Shown here in pieces: positions 18,450-26,639 of a DNA stretch of 64,000 nt (its first letter is position 1; every line of letters starts with the position of its first letter). This DNA is from Actinoplanes cyaneus (GTDB lineage Bacteria; Actinomycetota; Actinomycetes; Mycobacteriales; Micromonosporaceae). The notes below the pieces were generated by a model that saw nothing but the letters and a program-made list of their open reading frames with translations, was not told the origin of the DNA and made no database searches. The stretch is taken from assembly GCF_016862095.1 (NCBI RefSeq), contig NZ_BOMH01000013.1, positions 176,770 through 240,769 on the forward strand, read 5' to 3'. The position numbers and the translations under genes were made by a program.

Positions 18450-19705
18450 GTGAGGCGTCCGATCATCGCGTGCGCGGCCGACGTGACCAGGGCGCGGTCG
18501 TAGGTGACGACGAACTCGAACTGCCGGTCGGCGTCCGGCCCGGTGTCGCCGAGGTCGCGGGCCATGAGCGCGGCGGCGGTGTGCGCGCCGAGGACCACGA
18601 CGGTCCATTCGGTGGCCAGCGGGTCGTGGACGGCCAGGTTGCCGCCGCGGACCCCGGGCGCCGGCTCGCCCGGCATGTCGACGCCGAACGCGGCGACGAA
18701 CGGCAGCGTGGCGGCCAGATCGGTGAACCGCCGGACGGTCGACGGACGGAAGAACTGGACGTGCTCGAACGCGGCGAACAGCACGGGCGGCACCGCGGCC
18801 TGCTGGGCCATCAGTTCCAGCGTCTTCGACAGCGGCACGAGCAGGTGCTTGGGCGCGTGCCGGATGTGCCGGCCGGCACCGACCGACTCGTACGGGGTGG
18901 CCCGCAGGCTCGCGCCGATCGGGCGGGCGGCGAACCGTTCGGGCCGGAACGTGCTGGGCGTGAACTCTCGCTCGCCACGCCCCCACAGCCAGCCCTGACC
19001 CAGCGTGGCGCCCAGCACCATGGCCCGGGTCAGGTCCTCCGGGGTCTCGATGCCCTCGGCGACGACCTCGGCGCCGGCCTGCTCGGCGTAGGCGCGCACC
19101 GCGCCGGCCACCGTCACGGTCACCGGGTCCTTGACGGTGCGCAGCAGCTTCAGGTCGAGCTTGACCACCTCCGGCCGCAGCAGCGGGATGAAAGCGAGCG
19201 ACTCGGGGTGCACGCCCACGTCGTCCAGGGCGATGGCGCAGCCGGCCGCCCGCAGCTTCTCCGCGCCGGCCAGGACACCGGCCAGGTCGTCGGCGAGCGC
19301 CCGCTCGGTGATCTCGACGACCACCTGCACGTGCCGGGCGCGGTCGGCGACCGCCTCCAGCAGCACGTCGAGGCGCCGGGTCAGCGTGGTCGGCTCGACG
19401 TTGACGAACAGGGTCACCGGCCGTCCCTGCGAGAACGCCGCGGCGTCGGCCAGCGACGTTCGCAGCGACGCCCGTTCCAGGTCGGCGAGCCGGCCGAGAC
19501 GGCTGGCGGCGTGCAGCAACTCCATCGGCGACTGCCAGACGGTGTTCGCCGGCCCGCGCAGCAGCGCCTCGAAGGCCAGCACCGCGCCGCTGTCGACATC
19601 GACGAAAGGCTGGTAGACGCAGTGCAGCAGCCCCTCGCTGAGCACCTCGTCCAGGCTGATCTGTGACCCGCCGGCCGGGCCCTGACGCATATCGACGACA
19701 CCCAT
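18437..19705 (-). CDS. EAL-domain protein with C-terminal DICT sensor domain
   Basis: 422 residues, ATG behind AAGGGG. The EAL domain (about 17-255) has the signature E46-A-L, FVNVEP, EITER, ALDDVG, VVKLD and VAEGIET, so the metal- and c-di-GMP-binding residues appear to be kept. The loop after DDVG (VHPES) differs from the classic GTGYSS, which can lower activity. The C-terminal 150 residues (TPYESVGAGRHIRHAPKHLLVPLSKTLE onwards) match DICT, a sensor domain found with diguanylate-cyclase and two-component proteins. It would hydrolyse c-di-GMP to pGpG or sense it. A PilZ protein at 29.5 kb is a possible effector. Confidence 0.85.
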   Translation of the reverse strand: MGVVDMRQGPAGGSQISLDEVLSEGLLHCVYQPFVDVDSGAVLAFEALLRGPANTVWQSPMELLHAASRLGRLADLERASLRTSLADAAAFSQGRPVTLFVNVEPTTLTRRLDVLLEAVADRARHVQVVVEITERALADDLAGVLAGAEKLRAAGCAIALDDVGVHPESLAFIPLLRPEVVKLDLKLLRTVKDPVTVTVAGAVRAYAEQAGAEVVAEGIETPEDLTRAMVLGATLGQGWLWGRGEREFTPSTFRPERFAARPIGASLRATPYESVGAGRHIRHAPKHLLVPLSKTLELMAQQAAVPPVLFAAFEHVQFFRPSTVRRFTDLAATLPFVAAFGVDMPGEPAPGVRGGNLAVHDPLATEWTVVVLGAHTAAALMARDLGDTGPDADRQFEFVVTYDRALVTSAAHAMIGRLTPGG

Positions 19706-19885
19706 GTCAGCCCCTTCGGCACGCGCCGCGCGGACTTGAGCGGCAGCGGCAGGAGCATCCGGGCCGGCGGAACCGGCTCACCGGCGGCGGGGGTGGCGCC
19801 GGCGCACCTCGGACCGGCGACGGTCCGGACGGACCTGGTCGAGCGCGTCACCGCGGGCCGCGACGCGCGGCTGACCGGGCGGTTC

Positions 19886-20542
19886 TCACCTGCGGGGGAG
19901 CAGACCGGTGCGATAGGCCCAGACCACCGTCTGTACGCGATCACGGACGCCGATCTTGGTCATCGCACGGCTCAGATGGCTCTTCACGGTGCTGATCTCG
20001 ACCACCAGTTCGGCGGCGATCTCGGCGTTGGACAGGCCGTCGGCCAGCAGCCGGACGATCTCGGCCTCCCGTGCGGTGAGCGGCACGTCCGAGCTGGTCG
20101 CGGTCGGCGGGGCGGCCCGGCGGCGGGCGAACTCGGTGATCACGCGCCGGGTGACCGCGGAGTCGACCATGCCCTCGCCGGCGGCGAGCCGCCGGATCGC
20201 GTCGAGGAGACTGTCGACGTCGGTGTCCTTGAGCAGGAAGCCGCTCGCGCCGGCCTCGAGCGCGCCGAAGACGTACTCGTCCAGTTCGTAGGTGGTCAGT
20301 ACCAGTACCTCGGGCGCCGGGTCCAGGGTGCCGGTGATCTCGGCGGTCGCGGTCAGGCCGTCGCCGCCGGGCATGCGCACGTCCATGCAGACCACGTCGG
20401 GCCGGAGCACGCGGGTCATCCGCACCGCCTCGGGGCCGTCGGCGGCCTCACCCACCACCGTGATGTCGTCGGCCATCTCGATGAGGGAGCGGAACCCGGC
20501 GCGCAGCATCGGCTGGTCGTCGGCGAGCAGCACGGTGATCAC
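19886..20542 (-). CDS. NarL/LuxR-family response regulator
   Basis: 218 residues. The receiver domain has the acidic pair in LLADDQ and phospho-acceptor Asp54 (VCMDVRMPGG); the LuxR helix-turn-helix is near the C-terminus (SNAEIAAELVVEISTVKSHLSR). The start overlaps the stop of the upstream histidine kinase by ATGA, so the two are made in step. Together with a secreted hydrolase they form a three-gene minus-strand operon. Its targets are unknown. Confidence 0.9.
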   Translation of the reverse strand: MITVLLADDQPMLRAGFRSLIEMADDITVVGEAADGPEAVRMTRVLRPDVVCMDVRMPGGDGLTATAEITGTLDPAPEVLVLTTYELDEYVFGALEAGASGFLLKDTDVDSLLDAIRRLAAGEGMVDSAVTRRVITEFARRRAAPPTATSSDVPLTAREAEIVRLLADGLSNAEIAAELVVEISTVKSHLSRAMTKIGVRDRVQTVVWAYRTGLLPRR

Positions 20543-21711
20543 GCGTCGTCACCCGCCCGCGGGACGGTGAGCCGGACGCGCCAGCCGCCGTCACCGGCCG
20601 GCCCGGCATCGAGCGCGGCCCCGATCAGCGAGGCACGTTCCCGCATGCCGCGCAGGCCGAAGCCGCGATGCGCGCGGTCACGCTGGACGGGTGGGCGGGC
20701 AGCCGGCCCGTTACGGATCTCCATCGTCGTCCCCGCCTCCCGATAGGCCAGCGTGATCGTCACCGGTGCGCCGGGCGCGTGGTCGCGCGCGTTGGTCAGC
20801 GCCTCCTGCGCCACCCGGTAGAGCGCCAGCTCCACGGCCGGGTCCTGGGCGCCGGGTTCGCCGTCGACGGTCAGCACGGCCTCGCCGCCGGACACCAGCC
20901 GGTGGATCATCGCAAGGCCGCTGCCGTCGGGCAGGTGCGGGTCCTCGCCCTCGCCGTCGCGGAGCGCGCCGACGATCTTCCGCAGGTTGTGCAGGGCGTT
21001 GCGGCCCTCCTCGCGGACCGCGGCGGCGTGCCGCCCGGCCGCCGCCGGGTCACGGTCCAGCAGCCGCTCGACCAGCGTCGCCTGCACGATCAGGGAGGTG
21101 AGGTGATGTGCGGCGACATCGTGCAGCTCACGGGCGGTCCGGGCGCGTTCGGCGGTCAGCACCGCCTCGGTCCTGGCCCGGTGCGCCTGCGCGTCGGCGT
21201 CGGCCCGCGCCGCGACCGCCTCGGTGTAGCGGCGGCGCATGCTCACGTGCGCGCCGAGCAGCGCGGCGCCGACGTAGAGCAGCAGCGACAGCGTGAGGTG
21301 CAGCGCGATCCGGGCCAGGTCCAGCGCCGGATCGGGCAGCGGAGGCGGGCTCAGCAGGGCGTACCCGCCGATCTCGACGGCCGCGGTGAGCACCGCGAGG
21401 GTGATGGCGGTGCGCGCCCGCAGCAGCGTGCCGCAGGTGTAGACCGCGACGGCGAGTCCGGCGCCGCGCACGCCGGTGCCGTCCGGTGCGGCGGCCGAGA
21501 TCGCGATCTGCAGCACCAGCATCAGCGTCACGCACCACAGCGGGCTGACCCGGCGCAGGCAGATCAGCAGCGTCTGAGCCGTCATCAGCACCAGGACGGG
21601 CGCGCGGTCCACGCCGGGCACGCCGTCCCGGCCGGCGAGCCAGAGGAGCATCGCGGTGAGCGGCACGGCCGCCACGGCCGGCACCCCGTCCCGGATCAGT
21701 CTGCTGCGCAT
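20539..21711 (-). CDS. DesK/NarX-type membrane histidine kinase (HisKA_3)
   Basis: 390 residues. The ATG at 21711 has GAGGAG 8 bases upstream. About five hydrophobic segments occupy residues 10-155, followed by a dimerisation helix with His197 in ARELHDVAAHHL and a HATPase domain at the C-terminus ending in FGLRGMRERASLIGAAL. This is the HisKA_3 type that pairs with NarL-family regulators such as the next gene. The stimulus is unknown; the upstream hydrolase, 25 bp away, may share the signal. Confidence 0.88.
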   Translation of the reverse strand: MRSRLIRDGVPAVAAVPLTAMLLWLAGRDGVPGVDRAPVLVLMTAQTLLICLRRVSPLWCVTLMLVLQIAISAAAPDGTGVRGAGLAVAVYTCGTLLRARTAITLAVLTAAVEIGGYALLSPPPLPDPALDLARIALHLTLSLLLYVGAALLGAHVSMRRRYTEAVAARADADAQAHRARTEAVLTAERARTARELHDVAAHHLTSLIVQATLVERLLDRDPAAAGRHAAAVREEGRNALHNLRKIVGALRDGEGEDPHLPDGSGLAMIHRLVSGGEAVLTVDGEPGAQDPAVELALYRVAQEALTNARDHAPGAPVTITLAYREAGTTMEIRNGPAARPPVQRDRAHRGFGLRGMRERASLIGAALDAGPAGDGGWRVRLTVPRAGDDA

Positions 21712-21736
21712 CGCGATGCTCCTCGTCCCGGGCCGG

Positions 21737-22873
21737 TCAGCGGTGTGCGGAAAGCCAGGTGGTGATGTCACGCAGCACCGCCGGGTCCGGGTTGCCGGGC
21801 GCCGGCTGGTACTCCGGCGTGACGTTCATCAGATGACTGACGCCGGGGTACGTGATCAGGGTGTGGTCGGGGTTGCCGGCCGCGGCGAGCGCGGCGTCGG
21901 CGACGACAGCGCCACGGACCACGGTCTGAATGTCGGTCTGACCGTTCAGCAGGAGCACCGGACCGTCGTACCGGGGAAGGGTCTGGCTCGGGATCTTGAA
22001 GCGGGTGAGGTCGGTGATGTACTCGGCGAGGCGCGCGGACGTGCCCGGCAGGTTCGGGAACTGGTCGAAGCCGACAGCGGCGTGCACGACGGGTTCGATC
22101 TCCGCGTCGATCGCCAGGACACCGTCGTGGTCGGCGTCGGTGGCCGGATCGGTCAGGATCGCGCGGTACTGCCCGGCCGCCTCGGCGGGCTGGCCGATCA
22201 GGCCGTTCGTCACCTCGGCCGGGGTCAGGCGGCCGTCACCGTCGGCGTCGAACTCCTCGTGCAACTGGCCCAGCGTGCGGCCCACCGCCTGGTAGTAGAG
22301 GATCTCCCGCGGGGTGCCACCGACCACGCCCATGGCGACGACCCCGGCCGGCTTCGCGATGCCGTACGCGCGCGGGTCGGCGACCAGGTTCCCGGCGACC
22401 TGAGTGCCCTCGCTGTGGCCGAGCAGGAAGACCCTCGCCGGGTCGGCGTGCTTCGAGGACGCGGCGAACCGGACGGCCGCGGCCGCGTCGCGTACCGTCT
22501 GCTCGTAGGGCTTGTCGAAGTCCAGGAAGACGGGGTTGTCGCTGAGCTTAGGCCCGACGCCGACCACGCCGCGCTTGTTGAAGCGCAGCACCGCGAAGCC
22601 GCCGCGGTTCACCGCCTCGGCCACCGACTTCAGCGTCGCCACGCCCGGGGCGAGGGTCTGGTCCATGTCGTTGCGGCCGCTGCCGTGCAGCAGCACCACC
22701 ACGGGCAGCCGGCCCCTCGCGCCCTTCGGATAGGTGAGCTCGCCCGATGCTTGCCAGCCGCCGTCCATCGGGATCGTCACGGGCTCATGGACGATCCTCG
22801 TTCCGCCGCCGGACGGCTGCACGAGCGGCACCAGGCCGATGGCGAGCGCGGCGGCGATCTTCTTCACCAGCAT
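21737..22873 (-). CDS. Exported alpha/beta-hydrolase with EF-hand insertion
   Basis: 378 residues, ATG behind AAGGGG. A short hydrophobic N-terminus (KKIAAALAIGLVPLV) suggests export. The hydrolase core has LLHGSGRND (oxyanion region), nucleophile S154 in GHSEG and a late SHLMN. Between them, in the lid region, residues 209-220 spell a perfect EF-hand calcium loop (DADGDGRLTPAE), and a second weaker loop lies at 246-258 (DADHDG...). A calcium-binding lid in such an enzyme is unusual. The gene leads an operon with a histidine kinase and response regulator. The substrate is unknown. Confidence 0.82.
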   Translation of the reverse strand: MLVKKIAAALAIGLVPLVQPSGGGTRIVHEPVTIPMDGGWQASGELTYPKGARGRLPVVVLLHGSGRNDMDQTLAPGVATLKSVAEAVNRGGFAVLRFNKRGVVGVGPKLSDNPVFLDFDKPYEQTVRDAAAAVRFAASSKHADPARVFLLGHSEGTQVAGNLVADPRAYGIAKPAGVVAMGVVGGTPREILYYQAVGRTLGQLHEEFDADGDGRLTPAEVTNGLIGQPAEAAGQYRAILTDPATDADHDGVLAIDAEIEPVVHAAVGFDQFPNLPGTSARLAEYITDLTRFKIPSQTLPRYDGPVLLLNGQTDIQTVVRGAVVADAALAAAGNPDHTLITYPGVSHLMNVTPEYQPAPGNPDPAVLRDITTWLSAHR

Positions 22874-23014
22874 GACGTACCCCTTGATCGGTGTCGTTGT
22901 GACACCTGAGAGCCTGCCGCCGGGGCGGGGGCGCGCACATCCGGCGCGGGCAGGAAGTACGGCTTGCGACCTCCGGGGGAGGCGGACCGCCGCGCGGAGG
23001 ACACCGCCGGCGGA

Positions 23015-24460
23015 TCAGGACGACATGGGGGCCGCCGCGGGCTCGCCGACCGGCTGCTCCTCGCGGGAGACGCCGGGCAGGAACGCGGCCAGCACCACCA
23101 TCACGGCCGCCACGATCACGATGCCGATGAAGATCCGATGTACGGCAGTGGTCAGCCCCGCCGCCGTCACCGCGCCCGAGCCCAGCACCGCGTTCGCGAC
23201 CGCGCCGAACACCGCCACGCCGAGGGCGCTGCCCAGCGAGCGCAGGAAGATGTTGTTCGCCGTGACCACGCCGCGTTCCGACCAGCCGACGCTGGACTGT
23301 GCCGCGATCAGCGTGGGTGACGCGGTGAGACCCATGCCCAGGCCGATGATCGCGCAGAACCCGGCCACCTCCAGCACGCTCGAGTGCCGCCCGAGCAGGA
23401 GCAGCAGCGCGGACCCGGCGAACACCAGCGCGGTGCCGGCCAGCGCGCACACCCGGAAGCCGAATCGCAGGTAGATCCGGCCCGCCTGGCTCGCCGAGAC
23501 CGGCCAGCCCAGGGTGAGCGCGGCGAGCGCCAGCCCGGCCACGAGCGGCCCGGCGCCGAGAGCCTCCTGCGCGTACGTCGGCACGTACGAGCTGAGCGCC
23601 ATCAGGATGGCGCCGATGCCGACGGAGAGCTGCCCGCTGATCACCAGCAGGCGCCGGCGGAAGATCCAGAGCGGCAGGACGGGCTGGGCCGCCGTACGCT
23701 CGGTGAATCCGAAGGCGATGAGCAGCAGCGCGCCGAGTCCGAGGATCGCCACACTCGCCGGAGAAGCCCAGCTCCAGGCCTGACCGCCCTCGAGGACGCC
23801 GAGGACGACCAGCGTCAGCCCGAGCGTGAGCAGGACCGAGCCGCGGTAGTCGATGACCGGGCGGGCGCGGTCCCGGCGCTCGTGGAACTTGCGCATGATC
23901 ATCCAGGCGGCGAGCAGGCAGAGCGGGATGTTCACGAAGAAGATCCAGCGCCAGCTGACGTACTCGCTGAAGACACCGCCCAGGGTGGGGCCGACGACCG
24001 AGGAGACGCCCCAGACGCTGGCGACGTAGCCCTGGACCTTGGCGCGTTCCCGCACCGAGTAGAGGTCGCCGACGATCGTGATGGTGGTGGGCTGGATCGC
24101 CCCGGCGCCCAGCCCCTGCACGACGCGGAAGGCGATGAGCATCCAGATGTTCCACGCCGCGCCGCAGAAGATCGAGCCGAGCAGGAAGAGCGCGATGCCG
24201 AAGAGGATGACCGGCTTGCGGCCGAACATGTCGTTGAGCTTGCCGTAGACCGGCACCGACACGGCCTGCGCGAGCAGGTAGATCGAGAACAGCCAGGGGA
24301 ACTCGTGGAAGCCGCCGATGTCGGCCACCACCGACGGCACAGCGGTCGCGATGATCGTCGAGTCGATCGCGATGAGGCCGGTCGCGAGCATCATCGCGCC
24401 CAGGACCGCGCCCCGGTCGCCGCGCAATCCGATTCGGTTGTCCGCCATTTCCGTCACCAT
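23015..24460 (-). CDS. MFS drug:H+ antiporter, DHA2 (EmrB/QacA) type
   Basis: About 481 residues with roughly 14 hydrophobic segments. Motif-like stretches include IDSTIIATAVPSVVADIGG in the first helix, the motif-A loop GKLNDMFGRKPVILFG, and motif-C-like VVGPTLGGVFSEYVSWRWIFFVNIP. This is the 14-helix DHA2 family that exports drugs or cationic compounds against protons. ATG at 24460 or 24448 is possible; neither ribosome site is strong. It is transcribed divergently from the ECF sigma gene. The substrate cannot be told from sequence. Confidence 0.87.
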   Translation of the reverse strand: MVTEMADNRIGLRGDRGAVLGAMMLATGLIAIDSTIIATAVPSVVADIGGFHEFPWLFSIYLLAQAVSVPVYGKLNDMFGRKPVILFGIALFLLGSIFCGAAWNIWMLIAFRVVQGLGAGAIQPTTITIVGDLYSVRERAKVQGYVASVWGVSSVVGPTLGGVFSEYVSWRWIFFVNIPLCLLAAWMIMRKFHERRDRARPVIDYRGSVLLTLGLTLVVLGVLEGGQAWSWASPASVAILGLGALLLIAFGFTERTAAQPVLPLWIFRRRLLVISGQLSVGIGAILMALSSYVPTYAQEALGAGPLVAGLALAALTLGWPVSASQAGRIYLRFGFRVCALAGTALVFAGSALLLLLGRHSSVLEVAGFCAIIGLGMGLTASPTLIAAQSSVGWSERGVVTANNIFLRSLGSALGVAVFGAVANAVLGSGAVTAAGLTTAVHRIFIGIVIVAAVMVVLAAFLPGVSREEQPVGEPAAAPMSS

Positions 24461-24564
24461 AATCGCCGGGCGCGGCGGGTGGTCGCGCGGGCGTGGCGCA
24501 GGTGCAACCATTCGGGCCACTCGGAGCGAACCATGGGGAGGACCTACGTGCGGGAGGGAGGTCG

Positions 24565-25143
24565 ATGAGCTCCGACGACGAGCTCGCCGGGCGGTTGCGC
24601 GCCGGCGATCAGGCAGCTCTGCGGGTGGCGTACGAGCGGCACGGCGCCGCCGTGCTCTACCTGGCTCAGCGGCTGCTGGGCAATCGGGCTGACGCTGAGG
24701 ACGTCACCCAGGTGACGTTCGTGGCGGCGTGGAACGGCCGGGACAGCTTCGATCCGCAGCGTGGCACCATGCTCGGCTGGCTGCTGGGCATCGCGCGCCG
24801 CAAGGCCGTCGACCGCCTGCGATCGGCGGCACGGGACGAGAAGAAGGCCGAGACGGTACGGGCGCAACCCGCGCCCGTGCAGGCCGTGGAGACGCCGGAG
24901 CGCATCGTCGACCGGCTCGTGGTCGCCGACGAGCTGGACCGGCTGCCGGCCGAGCAGCGGCGCACACTGGAGCTGGCGTTCTTCGACGATCTCACCCATC
25001 CACAGATAGCGGCGGTCACCGGACTGCCGCTCGGTACGGTCAAGAGCCATATCCGGCGCGGAATGGCGAACCTGCGACGTCGTTGGGAGGTGGACGGTGC
25101 AGCACTTGGATCCCGATCGGCTGATTCTTCTCGCGCTCTCTGA
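24565..25143 (+). CDS. ECF RNA polymerase sigma factor (SigK-like)
   Basis: 192 residues. The ATG follows GGGAGGGAGG. Region 2 (RLLGNRADAEDVTQVTFVAAWNG) and region 4 (LPAEQRRTLELAFFDDLTHPQIAAVTGLPLGTVKSHIRRGM) are intact. The 3' end overlaps the next gene, a zinc-binding RskA-like anti-sigma factor, by 47 bases, so synthesis is coupled. Since an RskA-type anti-sigma and a fasciclin-domain protein follow, the unit resembles mycobacterial SigK, which controls the fasciclin antigens MPT70/MPT83. Orthology to SigK is inferred from context and not proven. Confidence 0.88.
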   Translation: MSSDDELAGRLRAGDQAALRVAYERHGAAVLYLAQRLLGNRADAEDVTQVTFVAAWNGRDSFDPQRGTMLGWLLGIARRKAVDRLRSAARDEKKAETVRAQPAPVQAVETPERIVDRLVVADELDRLPAEQRRTLELAFFDDLTHPQIAAVTGLPLGTVKSHIRRGMANLRRRWEVDGAALGSRSADSSRAL

Positions 25144-25807
25144 AGAACTCGAGGAGCTGACCGAATCCGATCACCTGGCGACCTGCCCGGACTGCCGGCA
25201 CGAGATGCGGGCCCTGCGGGACGTCGCCGGGATCGGCTCCGAGGTGCAGGACCTGCGGGACCTGCCCGCGCCGCCGGAACACGTCTGGCACGCCGTGGTG
25301 GAGGGCATCGCCGCCGCACCGGCTCCGGTTGCCGACCTGACGGAACACCGGGCGCGTGTCCGCCGTCCGCGGTCCCGCTGGCTGGTGCCGGTGCTCGCGG
25401 CGGCCGCGGCCGCGATCGTCGCGGTGGCCGGCACGGTGGCCGTCGACAGGTTCACCGGCCGCGCGCCGGACGAGCAGGTGACCGCCCGGGCCACGTTGAA
25501 CCCGCTGGCGACGGTGCCGGCGAGCGCGGGCGGTGACGCGCTGGTCCTCGCCGACGGGCAACTGCGCATCGACGTCCGCAATCTGCCGCTGACCACCGGT
25601 TTCCACGAGGTGTGGCTGCTCGACCCGGACCAGCCGGGGAAGATGGTGGCGCTCGGGAACCTGCCGGGCACGCCGGAGGCGGTGCTGCCGCTGCCGCCGG
25701 GCACTGACCTGAACCGCTACCGCGTGGTCGATGTCAGCGACGAGCCGCACGACGGCGACGCCGCGCACTCCGGCAACAGCCTGCTGCGCGGAACTCTCAC
25801 GAGATAG
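25097..25807 (+). CDS. RskA-like anti-sigma factor
   Basis: 236 residues, GTG start behind GGGAGG inside the end of the sigma gene. The cytosolic N-terminus has the anti-sigma zinc motif H26-x3-C30-x2-C33. One membrane helix spans about 94-116. The outer part (about 145-235: LRIDVRNLPLTTGFHEVWLLDPD onward) matches the RskA/anti-sigma-K C-terminal domain. Such proteins bind their sigma at the membrane and free it after regulated cleavage. It lies between its sigma and a fasciclin gene, from which it is separated by a hairpin. Confidence 0.88.
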   Translation: MQHLDPDRLILLALSEELEELTESDHLATCPDCRHEMRALRDVAGIGSEVQDLRDLPAPPEHVWHAVVEGIAAAPAPVADLTEHRARVRRPRSRWLVPVLAAAAAAIVAVAGTVAVDRFTGRAPDEQVTARATLNPLATVPASAGGDALVLADGQLRIDVRNLPLTTGFHEVWLLDPDQPGKMVALGNLPGTPEAVLPLPPGTDLNRYRVVDVSDEPHDGDAAHSGNSLLRGTLTR

Positions 25808-25837
25808 CTGCATCCACGGGCGACCGGCCGGGCGAAG

Positions 25838-25872
25838 TACGGGGTGGTGGCACCGACGCCACCACCTCCGTA
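25838..25872 (+). promoter_or_regulatory. Hairpin between anti-sigma and fasciclin genes
   Basis: TACGGGGTGGTGGC pairs with GCCACCACC-t-CCGTA (one bulged T) across a 6-base loop, about 30 bases after the anti-sigma stop and 21 bases before the fasciclin ATG. It could act as a partial terminator or 5' stabiliser that sets the ratio of secreted protein to sigma/anti-sigma mRNA. Function is inferred. Confidence 0.6.
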
Positions 25873-25893
25873 CCCCGGAAAGGACGCACGACA

Positions 25894-26547
25894 ATGAGGA
25901 TCACCCGAGCCGGCCGGCGGGCCGCCGCCGTAGCCACCGCCGCGATCGTCGCCTCCGCCCTCTCCACCGCCCCGGCCGCCGCACACACCAAGACCAAGCC
26001 GCTGGGGACGAAGTCGCTGGCCGCGGTGCTGACCGCGGACAAGAGCGGATTCGACCGCAACGGCCACGACTACGACATCCTGGCGGCCGCGGTCCAGGCC
26101 GTGCTCAAGGCCAAGCCGGCCAGCCCGGTCAAAGTGCTGACCGACGGCCGGACGGCGCTGACCGCGTTCCTGCCCAACGACCGCGCGTTCCAGTTGCTCG
26201 TCGCGGACATCAAGCACAGCAGGCGCCTGCCGGGCGAGAAGGCCGCGTTCACCGCGGTCGCCGGCCTCGGCATCGACACCGTCGAGACGGTGCTGCTGTA
26301 CCACGTGGTCCCGGGCGCGACCGTCGACCGCAGGGCCGCGCTCAAGTCCGACGGCGCCAAGCTCAAGACCGCCACCGGTGCGTCGGTCAAGGTCGACGTC
26401 TACGGCCGCTGGCACAAGCGCGTCGCGCTGATCGACGCGGACCGCAGCGACCGTAACCCGCGCGTCAACCGGTTCGACATCAACAAGGGCAACAAGCAGA
26501 TCGCGCACGGCATCGACCGGGTGCTGCGCCCGATCGACCTGCCCTGA
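25894..26547 (+). CDS. Secreted fasciclin (FAS1) domain protein
   Basis: 217 residues with a Sec signal peptide (about 1-32, ending APAAA before HTKTK). One FAS1 domain follows, with the conserved LTAFLPNDRAFQLL (H1-like) and YHVVPGATV (YH motif) segments. FAS1 domains mediate adhesion and protein-protein binding outside the cell. It is the likely output of the sigma/anti-sigma pair just upstream, as MPT70/MPT83 are for SigK in mycobacteria. AAAGGA at a good distance precedes the ATG. A strong terminator follows. Confidence 0.9.
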   Translation: MRITRAGRRAAAVATAAIVASALSTAPAAAHTKTKPLGTKSLAAVLTADKSGFDRNGHDYDILAAAVQAVLKAKPASPVKVLTDGRTALTAFLPNDRAFQLLVADIKHSRRLPGEKAAFTAVAGLGIDTVETVLLYHVVPGATVDRRAALKSDGAKLKTATGASVKVDVYGRWHKRVALIDADRSDRNPRVNRFDINKGNKQIAHGIDRVLRPIDLP

Positions 26548-26553
26548 CGCCGA

Positions 26554-26596
26554 GGGGATGGGACGCGGGCGCGGCAGGCGTCCGCGTCCCGTCCCC
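26554..26596 (+). terminator. Strong hairpin terminator of the fasciclin unit
   Basis: GGGGATGGGACGCGG pairs with CCGCGTCCCGTCCCC (15 positions, one T-G pair) around a 13-base loop, starting 7 bases past the fasciclin stop. Confidence 0.85.
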
Positions 26597-26639
26597 GTAC
26601 CCGGGAACAAGGCCCTTCCCGGAGAACGCTGCACCTTTC

